Shown here piece after piece: positions 17,500 through 24,439 of a stretch of 64,000 bases of DNA (within the stretch, counting starts at the first letter, position 1; every line of letters begins with the position of its first letter). Source of the DNA: Arsukibacterium ikkense (GTDB lineage Bacteria; Pseudomonadota; Gammaproteobacteria; Enterobacterales; Alteromonadaceae); NCBI RefSeq assembly GCF_000987775.1, contig NZ_LAHO01000009.1, positions 1 through 64,000 of the forward strand, read 5' to 3'. A program made the translations under genes and the position numbers. The notes beneath the pieces are model-generated. The model did no database searches and was not told the origin of the DNA. It saw only the letters and a list, made by a program, of their open reading frames with translations.

Positions 17500-17774
17500 T
17501 GAATGAAATTACATTAGAGCAGATAGCGGCCCAGCAACACGACCTTTATACGCTGCTAAGTGATGCCGTGCTTATCGATACCAGCACCAGCGAGCAAACA
17601 AAGGCTATACACGACTTTACCGCCGCTTATGAAAGGATGGTTAACCGCTTAAATGTGGTTGATGTTGATGCTGCTATAGATGCATTGAAAGACGGCCACA
17701 AAAGCGGGGCCGTGGTTGTTATTGGCTTATGTGAAGGTAGCATTAAAGTCGTTACCAAAGGGGGCTTTTTATGA
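17499..17774 (+). CDS. Small element protein, unknown
   Basis: A 91-aa, acidic, largely helical protein with no recognised family, ending in a short beta-rich tail (SGAVVVIGLCEGSIKVVTKG). It overlaps the AlpA-like gene by one base and the following gene by four (ATGA), so the three are translated as one unit with the primase-helicase gene. This suggests a role in regulation or replication of the element, inferred from context only. Confidence 0.55.
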   Translation: MNEITLEQIAAQQHDLYTLLSDAVLIDTSTSEQTKAIHDFTAAYERMVNRLNVVDVDAAIDALKDGHKSGAVVVIGLCEGSIKVVTKGGFL

Positions 17775-18073
17775 AAGTTAAGCCTTTTGCTTTGTACGCC
17801 CAAAGCGCAGAGATACAAGCCCGGAAGATATTTAAATATATGCTGGTAACGGGTTCGATTAATCGTTATGAAGCCGATCAAATAGGAGTTTGCCACCTAG
17901 CAGCACGGGTACAGGACTTAGAAGAAAAAGGGTTTTTGTATCGCTATCAGGATGAAAACGGGGTTGCTGACTTTCACGGCATAAAGCACGACAAAATACG
18001 CCGCTACTTTATCGACTGGGAGAATATGACCCCGACAGCACGGGCTTACTTTGTGGGGTGGATTTATGACTAA
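17771..18073 (+). CDS. Small winged-helix-like element protein
   Basis: A 100-aa protein. The segment ARKIFKYMLVTGSINRYEAD, then ARVQDLEEKGFLYRYQDENG, reads as a winged helix-turn-helix like those of phage Rep-accessory or helix-turn-helix proteins that split coding units in P4-like islands. It overlaps the upstream gene by four bases and the primase-helicase start by eight, showing tight coupling. A replication or regulatory role is inferred. Confidence 0.58.
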   Translation: MKVKPFALYAQSAEIQARKIFKYMLVTGSINRYEADQIGVCHLAARVQDLEEKGFLYRYQDENGVADFHGIKHDKIRRYFIDWENMTPTARAYFVGWIYD

Positions 18074-20552
18074 TTCAGCAAAACAAAACCCCGCAACCGG
18101 GCAAGTTAACGGGGTTTTGCAATCATCTTTCATAGGCAATAGTAGCACAAAACTTAACCTATCCAGAACACTAACCGGGCGCGTGGGTAATACTCAGTTG
18201 CAGCCGTTTAATGTAACGCTGTCTGAACTGGTCGCCATGTTTCAGCCTGAACAGGTCAAAGCTGGCCCAAAGGAAGGCCCTTATTTTGTGCGCGGTAGCT
18301 GTAACGGTGGCCGCAGTGATGCGGCTATGGCTTTGGCCGAAAACCTGCTAATCATTATTGATGGTGATAGCTCAATCAGTGACGCTGGCGAAATTGTAGA
18401 AGGTGCGCCCGATCCTAAGCTGGCGCATGACGCTATGAAACAGGCAGGCATTGAGCACGTTATTTACACCAGCCATAGCCACCACAAGCACGGCCAGGAT
18501 TTTAACAAGTGGCGTTTATTGGTGCCTAGTGATGCCATAGCTCACACGTTAACCAGTGGCGTTGATGCCATTCTTGATATTTTGCATTTAGCCGGGGTTA
18601 GAGTTGCCCCGGTAAGTGAGAATAACAAGCTATCACAGCCTTGGTTTTTCCCAAGGTTAGACGCTGGCCGGGCTGCTGGTTACTATTGCGCCAGTTATGA
18701 AACAGGGCGGCCGTTTAAGGTGCCTGACCGCCTACCAGAGCCAGTACAAGCGCCAGCCAGTGCAAAGCCTAAGCAACGAGGTGAAAGCGTGGTGCAGGCT
18801 TACTGTGACCGCTACCCGATACGCCAGAAAGTTGCAGAAATGGGCTTTAACCTCATTCGGGAAAATCGTTATTTACCGCCCGAAAGCAAAAGCGGGATAG
18901 CTGGTGCAGTTATCTTAACGGGAGAAAGAGACGGGCGCGAAAGGCTTTATATTCACAACGATAGCCACCCGCTAAAGGGTAGGGGTTTAGATTCGTTTGA
19001 TCTGTACTGTGAAGATGACCACAACGGTGATTTTAAAGCCGCTGTAAAGGCCGCTGCTGAATTGTTAGGGCTTACAGCTACAGATGATGCCTTTGCGCTG
19101 TTTATCGCTGCTGAAGATCAAACAGAAGCACCAGAGCCAGACCCCTTGCCCGTTGATGTGTCAGGGGTAAGCATTGAAAACCCGCCGGGGTTAGCGGGTG
19201 AAATTTGCCAGCACCTAAACAAAACAGCAAACCGAGCTTTGCCGCTGATTTACCCTATTGTTGCTTTGCAAATGCTGTCACTAGCCGCAGGCAGCCGCAA
19301 AGGGTTAGACGGTATTAAGTTAAACCTGTTAACACTGGCGATTGCACCCAGTGCCGCAGGTAAAGAGCACGGCCAAAGCTGGTTAGCGCAAACCGCCGCT
19401 GAATTAAAGTTAGGCCGTCATGTTGTCGGGGGTATTTCTTCAGACGTTGATATGATCCGCAACCTGATAGACGGTGACGGGCGTTGCTGTTATCGCATTG
19501 ATGAAATTCAGGGCTTGTTTAACGCTATCAAAAGCAAAAACGCCAATACCTATGAAAGCAAAATAGGTGACTTAATTTTGACGCTGGCAACGTCAAAAGT
19601 TTATCAGTTTGCAGGCAACCACCGCCGCACTTTTCTTATTGAAATTGATAAGGAAATAGACCACCTTAAAAAGCGTATTGCCAAAGCTGAAAAAGAACCC
19701 GAAGAGGGAGAAGAAACGCCAGACGTTGAAAAACTTAACCGGGCTTTGCGTTGGTTGTTCAAGAAACGCGACTTTATAGAAAATGGCTGGCCTGATCCTG
19801 TGGTGTCGATTATGGGCCACTCTACCCCCAGTGGGCTTGATAGCCTGATCACTGAAGATAATATAGGCAGTGGCTTAATTGGGCGTTGTCTGGTGATACG
19901 GTGCGCGGAAGAACGCGAAAAACTGCAAAAGGTAAAGGAAACGCCTTTTTTCGGTGATGTAGACTTATTTAACCGCTTACACCTGATTAATGATGGCAGC
20001 TTACAACCGCTCAGGGTTAGCACAGAAGCCCGGCAAATGCTGGACGCAATACAAAGTTACTACGACCAAGACCAGCGACTTAATGCCCCGGTAATGGGTG
20101 CCATTTATGCGCGGGTAATGGAACAGGTAAACAAGGTGGCAAGCCTGCTGGCGCTCGAAGCTGAAGAAGTAAAGCCAGAGCACGTTAGCTACGCTTTTGC
20201 CTTGGTTGCCCGGTGCATTGAGGATATTGCCTATTTACTGCAAAAGGACACAGCACAAAAAGCAAATGCCAGTATTGCTGATATTGCATTGCACACCAGA
20301 GCGGAAATTAAACGCAAGTTAGCCACCCGCAAGGCCAAGGCTGAAGGTATCTCCCCCGGCGCACTTAGAGGGGCTATTCTAAACTGCTCAGTCAAGTTAA
20401 AACAGATAACCGACCAGCACAGGAAAAGCACACAGGCTGAAGGTAAGCCCGACCTATACGATCAAATCGTTAAGCGCATGGAAGAAGTGGGCGAAATTCA
20501 ACTAAAGCAGGCTGGTAAAAAGACCCGCTACATTTTAACCGAGGGCCGATAA
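18066..20552 (+). CDS. Primase-helicase-like replication protein (DUF3987 type)
   Basis: An 828-aa protein, probably the element's replication enzyme. The N-terminal third has features of an archaeo-eukaryotic-type primase: LLIIIDGDS (D99 and D101 as DxD), SHSHHKHG near 136-142, and KWRLLVP near 148. A C-terminal DUF3987-like ATPase half follows, with a Walker A-like APSAAGKE (about 428-434) and a Walker B-like YRIDEIQGLF (about 476-485). The lysine-bearing A motif departs from GxGK. ATG 18066 is preferred to an upstream TTG; it overlaps the previous gene. A terminator overlaps its stop. Confidence 0.75.
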   Translation: MTNSAKQNPATGQVNGVLQSSFIGNSSTKLNLSRTLTGRVGNTQLQPFNVTLSELVAMFQPEQVKAGPKEGPYFVRGSCNGGRSDAAMALAENLLIIIDGDSSISDAGEIVEGAPDPKLAHDAMKQAGIEHVIYTSHSHHKHGQDFNKWRLLVPSDAIAHTLTSGVDAILDILHLAGVRVAPVSENNKLSQPWFFPRLDAGRAAGYYCASYETGRPFKVPDRLPEPVQAPASAKPKQRGESVVQAYCDRYPIRQKVAEMGFNLIRENRYLPPESKSGIAGAVILTGERDGRERLYIHNDSHPLKGRGLDSFDLYCEDDHNGDFKAAVKAAAELLGLTATDDAFALFIAAEDQTEAPEPDPLPVDVSGVSIENPPGLAGEICQHLNKTANRALPLIYPIVALQMLSLAAGSRKGLDGIKLNLLTLAIAPSAAGKEHGQSWLAQTAAELKLGRHVVGGISSDVDMIRNLIDGDGRCCYRIDEIQGLFNAIKSKNANTYESKIGDLILTLATSKVYQFAGNHRRTFLIEIDKEIDHLKKRIAKAEKEPEEGEETPDVEKLNRALRWLFKKRDFIENGWPDPVVSIMGHSTPSGLDSLITEDNIGSGLIGRCLVIRCAEEREKLQKVKETPFFGDVDLFNRLHLINDGSLQPLRVSTEARQMLDAIQSYYDQDQRLNAPVMGAIYARVMEQVNKVASLLALEAEEVKPEHVSYAFALVARCIEDIAYLLQKDTAQKANASIADIALHTRAEIKRKLATRKAKAEGISPGALRGAILNCSVKLKQITDQHRKSTQAEGKPDLYDQIVKRMEEVGEIQLKQAGKKTRYILTEGR

Positions 20553-20565
20553 TGGCCCTTTTTTA
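20542..20565 (+). terminator. Rho-independent terminator of the element's replication operon
   Basis: AGGGCC (20542-20547), loop GATAAT, GGCCCT (20554-20559), then a run of T to 20564. It overlaps the stop codon of the primase-helicase gene. Confidence 0.85.
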
Positions 20566-20589
20566 TTGTTGGCCGGGCTTTTTGTTATA

Positions 20590-20850
20590 GCTTTTGTAGC
20601 TTCCTTGTAGTTTAGGCCCTACAAGGCTGAAGCCTTTTATTTATAAGGCTTAGAAATAACTTTGTAGCTTTATAGTATTGTTTCTTCTTTTTTATCAGTT
20701 ATCTGTTTTTATACCAGAAAATTCAATATCTGTATTTATAGGGAAATTCACTACAAAGCTATAAAGCAGCCTGAAAACAAAGCCCGGCATGGCTTATAGC
20801 CCTGTAGTGGCTAAAAATACATTGATACTATAAACCTATAAAGTTGAGGC
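20590..20850. repeat. Non-coding stretch with CTACAAAG/CTATAAAG modules and hairpins
   Basis: Between the replication gene and the 82-aa gene no coding sequence is seen. Hairpins occur at 20603-20626 (CCTTGTAG/CTACAAGG) and 20624-20637 (AAGGCT/AGCCTT followed by TTTTATTT). TTTGTAGCTTTATAG (about 20661) and CTACAAAGCTATAAAG (about 20751) are built from the same two modules in opposite senses, and CTATAAACCTATAAAG (about 20828) repeats one of them. It could hold an origin or a promoter operator. Confidence 0.4.
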
Positions 20851-20856
20851 CATAAC

Positions 20857-21105
20857 ATGACTAGAACAGAACACCAGCAACACCGCCAGCACGTTTTAAA
20901 CTTGGTTTATCCATTGGTTAAAGCTGGCTGGAAAATCCCAAGCTATCAAAAAGCCGTCAATTACCTTAACGCAAAAGAAATCCGCACAGCGAGGGGGAAC
21001 CCTTGGACAAGAAAAAGGCTTTTCAGATTCCTGCAAAACGCTGGTTATTCTGGCCTGTGGGGATTAAAGCAGCTTGATATAGCGCCAGAGATAGCCAGCA
21101 AGTAA
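20857..21105 (+). CDS. Small basic protein resembling a recombinase helical segment
   Basis: An 82-aa basic protein. The pattern YLNAKEIRTARGNPWTRKRLFRFLQNAGYSGLW resembles the Recombinase domain of serine recombinases (LN..G..T..G..W....V..iL.N..Y.G), but the catalytic domain is absent. It may be a small DNA-binding protein using the same helical unit, or a remnant. It is the last rightward gene of the element. Confidence that it is expressed is moderate: there is an ATG but only a weak ribosome-binding site (TTGAGG). Confidence 0.55.
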   Translation: MTRTEHQQHRQHVLNLVYPLVKAGWKIPSYQKAVNYLNAKEIRTARGNPWTRKRLFRFLQNAGYSGLWGLKQLDIAPEIASK

Positions 21106-21111
21106 GGCTCA

Positions 21112-21131
21112 ATTACCCTGATATTACCCTA
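21112..21131 (-). repeat. Two inverted AGGGTAAT motifs
   Basis: Read on the minus strand this holds AGGGTAATATCAGGGTAATT, two copies of the same core found in the direct iteron-like cluster at 22040-22155, here in reverse orientation and 10-11 bp apart. Confidence 0.45.
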
Positions 21132-21171
21132 ATGGTATTTTGCTACCAATACGCGCGAAGTTAAAAGCTTA

Positions 21172-21660
21172 TCAATCAAAAGCCGAGGATAGACGCTGCC
21201 TTAACTTTGCTGCTTGCTCAATTGACTTCATGCCAACTATCTCAACCAGCTTGGAAGTTTCACCTCTACTGAAGATTACAACGTCAGTCATTCCAGACTG
21301 AATTCTTAATTGAAAACCTCTTTCTGGATGATTTTGAACAATTAATGTTCTTCTACCATGTTTTTCGTTAATCTCGCCAGACTTAGCAAGCTCATTAGAT
21401 AAAGCATTGATATCACTAACTCTGTCAATAATCGATGCCATTTCATCTGGCGACAGCGTTACGTTCGAAATTCTTCCAGTAAGGTTGTAAAAGACACCGT
21501 CTTCACTAGCTCTTAACTGAATAGAAGTACTCGAGATGTCACCTAACTTCCAGATGAACTCATAATTATCAATTTTAGTGTCTTGTTTCCCGTTTGAAGC
21601 AGATGCGTTTGTGAAAAATATGACGGTTAAAGCAGTCAAAAACAGTGTGGATATTTTCAT
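21172..21660 (-). CDS. Secreted protein carried by the element, unknown
   Basis: A 162-aa protein with a clear signal peptide (MKISTLFLTALTVIFFTNAS, cut after ASA), so it is probably periplasmic. No family is recognised. The mature part alternates short strands and charged helices, with LIVQNHPERGFQLRIQSG in the middle. It is transcribed opposite to the rest of the element and is AT-rich, typical of cargo carried by integrative elements. The function is unknown. Confidence 0.6.
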   Translation of the reverse strand: MKISTLFLTALTVIFFTNASASNGKQDTKIDNYEFIWKLGDISSTSIQLRASEDGVFYNLTGRISNVTLSPDEMASIIDRVSDINALSNELAKSGEINEKHGRRTLIVQNHPERGFQLRIQSGMTDVVIFSRGETSKLVEIVGMKSIEQAAKLRQRLSSAFD

Positions 21661-21711
21661 TAAAAGAGCCTTATGTTTGCATTATTAAAGTGGCTACACT
21701 TAATAAATGAT

Positions 21712-22155
21712 AAAGGGTAATTTTGCAGAATGTAAAAACTAATCATTTCTTTAAAATTGCTGATGAGCGTTCAGGCTTTGGCAAAGTTACTTTGCATAAT
21801 TATTAGGACTAAAATTTAAAGAGGGAAAGTCTCAACAAGCCAACCACCAACAACAACCCCTACAAAAAATACAATGAAATATTTAAAGGCTCGCATTGAA
21901 ATTGGATCTTTAGAATTTTGCATAAAACACCTGTATTAGAAATTTGTTCAAAGTAATAATTTAGCACATAATTTTGAAAATTAACCGTCTAAATCTTTGA
22001 AGTGCAAAGGTGATTTCTCTAAAAAAATCTGAGTGGGATAAAGGGTATTTTCAGACTCCTTAAAAAGGGTAATTTCAGAAGCGCTTAAAGGGTATTACTC
22101 CGCACTATAAAAAACGGGTAATTTTAGGCACGTTAGGGAAAGGGTGTTTTCAGAC
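21712..22155. repeat. Iteron-like cluster of AAAGGGTATTTTCAGA repeats
   Basis: Five related copies lie at 22040, 22064, 22087, 22113 and 22139 (spacings 24, 23, 26, 26 bp), with a sixth at 21712. The core is AAGGGTAWTTT, and copies 1, 2 and 5 continue with CAGA. Phased direct repeats about every two to two-and-a-half helical turns in an AT-rich non-coding stretch are typical of iterons bound by a replication initiator. No coding sequence is evident at 21661-22189. Confidence 0.6.
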
Positions 22156-22189
22156 ATCTTTACGCGAGGGGGGAATTATTTTATTTTTC

Positions 22190-22218
22190 TGCAATTCCGA
22201 TCCGCTACCGATCCTCAG
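22190..22218. repeat. Right copy of the arm-like repeat
   Basis: A 29-base stretch matching 15049-15077 at 26 positions, in the same orientation, located about 50 bp inside the right attachment repeat. It contains two GATCC(G/T)C units spaced 11 bp apart, as at the left end. Confidence 0.6.
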
Positions 22219-22270
22219 CTAGAAAATAAGAATTTTTGAAATTTAGAATTTGACGTAAGTGCTTGAAAAG

Positions 22271-22324
22271 AATGGTGGCCCCAGCTGGACTCGAACCAGC
22301 GACCGATCGATTATGAGTCGAGCG
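22271..22324. repeat. Right attachment repeat (attR) inside intact tRNA-Ile2
   Basis: A 54-bp exact match to 14889-14942. Here the sequence continues into the full 5' half of the tRNA, so the gene is restored by the element's own end. Confidence 0.92.
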
Positions 22325-22349
22325 CTCTAACCAACTGAGCTATGGGGCC
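22273..22349 (-). tRNA. tRNA-Ile2 (anticodon CAU, lysidine-type)
   Basis: A 77-base tRNA with encoded CCA. The acceptor stem GGCCCCA/TGGGGCC pairs fully. D loop AGCTCAGTTGGTTAGAGC, anticodon CAT at 22313-22315 (complement), T arm GGTTCGAGTCC. CAU with a GGCCCC acceptor matches E. coli ileX/ileY, read as AUA after lysidine modification by TilS, rather than elongator Met, which has a GGCTACG acceptor. It is the integration target of the element to its left. Confidence 0.9.
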
Positions 22350-22475
22350 ATTTTTCGCTTTCTATGTCAGATGGCATAAGTAGCGGCGTGCAGTATAAGA
22401 AGTTTTACCGGCTTTGTCATCTTGCTTATTAGCTGGCATGGGTTTGACTGCCTAATTTTTGTGCGACAGAAAGTA

Positions 22476-22499
22476 AAAAGGCGCCATGCGGCGCCTTTT
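22476..22499 (-). terminator. Terminator of rpoD
   Basis: Inverted repeat AAAAGGCGCC (22476-22485) and GGCGCCTTTT (22490-22499) around ATGC. On the minus strand it ends in TTTTTACTTTC, directly after the rpoD stop. Confidence 0.85.
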
Positions 22500-22511
22500 C
22501 GTAGCTGCTAT

Positions 22512-24353
22512 TTATTCGTCCAGGAAGCTTTTTAATACTTCTGAACGGGAAGGGTGGCGCAGTTTACGCAGTGCCTTGGCTTCAATTTGCCGGATCCGCT
22601 CACGGGTAACGTCAAATTGCTTACCTACCTCTTCCAGCGTGTGGTCGGTATTCATATCAATACCAAAACGCATCCGCAGTACTTTGGCTTCGCGGGCGGT
22701 TAAGCCGGCCAGTACTTCGTTGGTGGCGTTTTTCAGGCTTTCCATGGTGGCCGAGTCGAGTGGTGATTCACCGCCGGCATCTTCGATAAAGTCGCCTAAG
22801 TGCGAGTCTTCATCATCACCAATCGGTGTTTCCATTGATATCGGCTCTTTGGCGATTTTTAACACCTTGCGAATTTTATCTTCCGGCATTTGCATCCGTT
22901 CAGACAATTCTTCCGGTGTTGGCTCGCGCCCCATTTCCTGCAGCATTTGCCGCGAAATACGGTTTAGCTTGTTGATGGTTTCAATCATATGCACCGGAAT
23001 ACGGATGGTGCGGGCCTGATCAGCGATAGACCGGGTAATGGCTTGGCGGATCCACCAGGTAGCATAGGTTGAAAACTTATAACCACGACGGTATTCAAAT
23101 TTATCAACGGCTTTCATCAGGCCAATGTTGCCTTCCTGGATTAAATCGAGGAATTGCAAACCGCGGTTGGTGTATTTTTTGGCTATAGAGATAACCAGTC
23201 GTAAGTTAGCCTCGACCATTTCTTTTTTGGCGCGGCGGGCTTTGGCTTCGCCTATTGACATACGGCGGTTAATATCTTTAATTTTAAAGATGCTTAAGCC
23301 TGTTTCTTCTTCTACTTTTTTCAGTTTTTCAATGCTGCGAACTAAATCTTCCTGCATTTCTAACAGTTTAACCGCATAAGGCTTAGTGCCATTAATTTCG
23401 GCCAATAACCAGGCAGAAGACGTTTCGTTGCCGGTAAAGGCTTTAACAAAGGTTTTCTTCGGCATTTTTGCGTATTCAACGCAATGCTTCATTAACAGCC
23501 GTTCCTGCACCCGCACCCGGTCCATCATTTCGCGCATGTTCTTAACCAGGCGATCGAATTGCTTTGGCACCAGACGGAAGCAGCGGAACACTTCGCTTAG
23601 TTTTTCAATTTCAACTTTGGTAGTAGCGTGCTCGCGGCCATTCTGAACGATAGAGTTGCGGGTAACCTCGTATTGGTTGCGCAGCTCGCCAAATTTAAGC
23701 CGGGCTTCTTCCGGATCCGGGCCGGTATCGGCTTCGGCATCGTCATCGCTGTCGTCGTCATCGCTGTCGTCGCTGTCATCGTCCTGCTTATCAGCAGGCA
23801 CATCTGAACCAATGTGGCTGGCAATAACCGGCGCTTCGTCGATTTCGTTCGGGTCGATAAACGCAGAGACAATGTCGCTTAAACGAATTTCTTCGGCTTC
23901 AAACTTGTCCCATTGCTCCAGCAGATATGTGATGGCTTCCGGATATTCGGCTACCGATGTTTGCACCTGGTTAATGCCGTCTTCAATCCGTTTGGCGATA
24001 AGAATTTCGCCTTCACGGGTTAATAGTTCAACAGTGCCCATTTCCCGCATATACATGCGGACGGGGTCGGTGGTGCGGCCAAGCTCTTTGTCAACACTGA
24101 CCAGTGCCTGGGCTGCTTCTTCCGCGGCGTCTTCATCTGTGGACGCATCGGCCATTATCAAATCATCGGCATCTGGAGCGCTTTCAAACACCTGAATACC
24201 CATATCGTTGATCATTCGAATAATATCTTCGATCTGATCAGAGTCGATAATGTCTTGTGGAAGGTGATCGTTAACTTCGGCAAAAGTAAGATACCCTTGC
24301 TCTTTACCTTTAATGATCAGAAGTTTTAACTGAGACTGAGGACTTTGCTCCAT
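22512..24353 (-). CDS. rpoD: RNA polymerase primary sigma factor RpoD (sigma-70)
   Basis: A 613-aa housekeeping sigma factor. Region 1.1 is at the N-terminus ([20 protein letters not shown]). Region 1.2 includes [21 protein letters not shown] very acidic non-conserved insert follows near 190-215 ([18 protein letters not shown]). Regions 2.3-2.4 are in [18 protein letters not shown], and region 4.2 is the [23 protein letters not shown] at the C-terminus. It is the last gene of the conserved rpsU-dnaG-rpoD macromolecular synthesis operon, with a terminator right after it. Its spacing to dnaG is 86 bp. Confidence 0.98.
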   Translation of the reverse strand: MEQSPQSQLKLLIIKGKEQGYLTFAEVNDHLPQDIIDSDQIEDIIRMINDMGIQVFESAPDADDLIMADASTDEDAAEEAAQALVSVDKELGRTTDPVRMYMREMGTVELLTREGEILIAKRIEDGINQVQTSVAEYPEAITYLLEQWDKFEAEEIRLSDIVSAFIDPNEIDEAPVIASHIGSDVPADKQDDDSDDSDDDDSDDDAEADTGPDPEEARLKFGELRNQYEVTRNSIVQNGREHATTKVEIEKLSEVFRCFRLVPKQFDRLVKNMREMMDRVRVQERLLMKHCVEYAKMPKKTFVKAFTGNETSSAWLLAEINGTKPYAVKLLEMQEDLVRSIEKLKKVEEETGLSIFKIKDINRRMSIGEAKARRAKKEMVEANLRLVISIAKKYTNRGLQFLDLIQEGNIGLMKAVDKFEYRRGYKFSTYATWWIRQAITRSIADQARTIRIPVHMIETINKLNRISRQMLQEMGREPTPEELSERMQMPEDKIRKVLKIAKEPISMETPIGDDEDSHLGDFIEDAGGESPLDSATMESLKNATNEVLAGLTAREAKVLRMRFGIDMNTDHTLEEVGKQFDVTRERIRQIEAKALRKLRHPSRSEVLKSFLDE

Positions 24354-24439
24354 AGAGACTTATCTTCCACCAATGTTGATTAATATAAAAATGCGAACTA
24401 GCGATTATAACAAACCGAAGCTTTTCTAGCCAGTCGGAG

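Larger units (their letters stand above)
14889..22324. mobile_element. Compact integrative element in tRNA-Ile2(CAU)
   Basis: An element of about 7.4 kb bounded by 54-bp direct repeats at the tRNA 3' part. From left to right it has arm-like repeats, a P4-type integrase coupled to an unknown gene, an AlpA-like regulator, two small genes, a primase-helicase-like gene, an 82-aa gene, a secreted protein on the other strand, an iteron-like cluster and a second copy of the arm-like repeat. No capsid, terminase, relaxase or conjugation gene is seen. The content resembles phage satellites or replicating integrative islands; its true class is not settled by sequence alone. Confidence 0.85.

Noticed and set aside
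22273..22349. Elongator tRNA-Met as identity of the CAU tRNA
   Set aside because: The acceptor GGCCCC and body match tRNA-Ile2 of the ileX type; elongator tRNA-Met has a GGCTACG acceptor.
22486..24195. Plus-strand frames of up to 179 codons across rpoD
   Set aside because: They are antisense shadows of the rpoD coding sequence; the Ser-rich one mirrors the Asp-rich insert.
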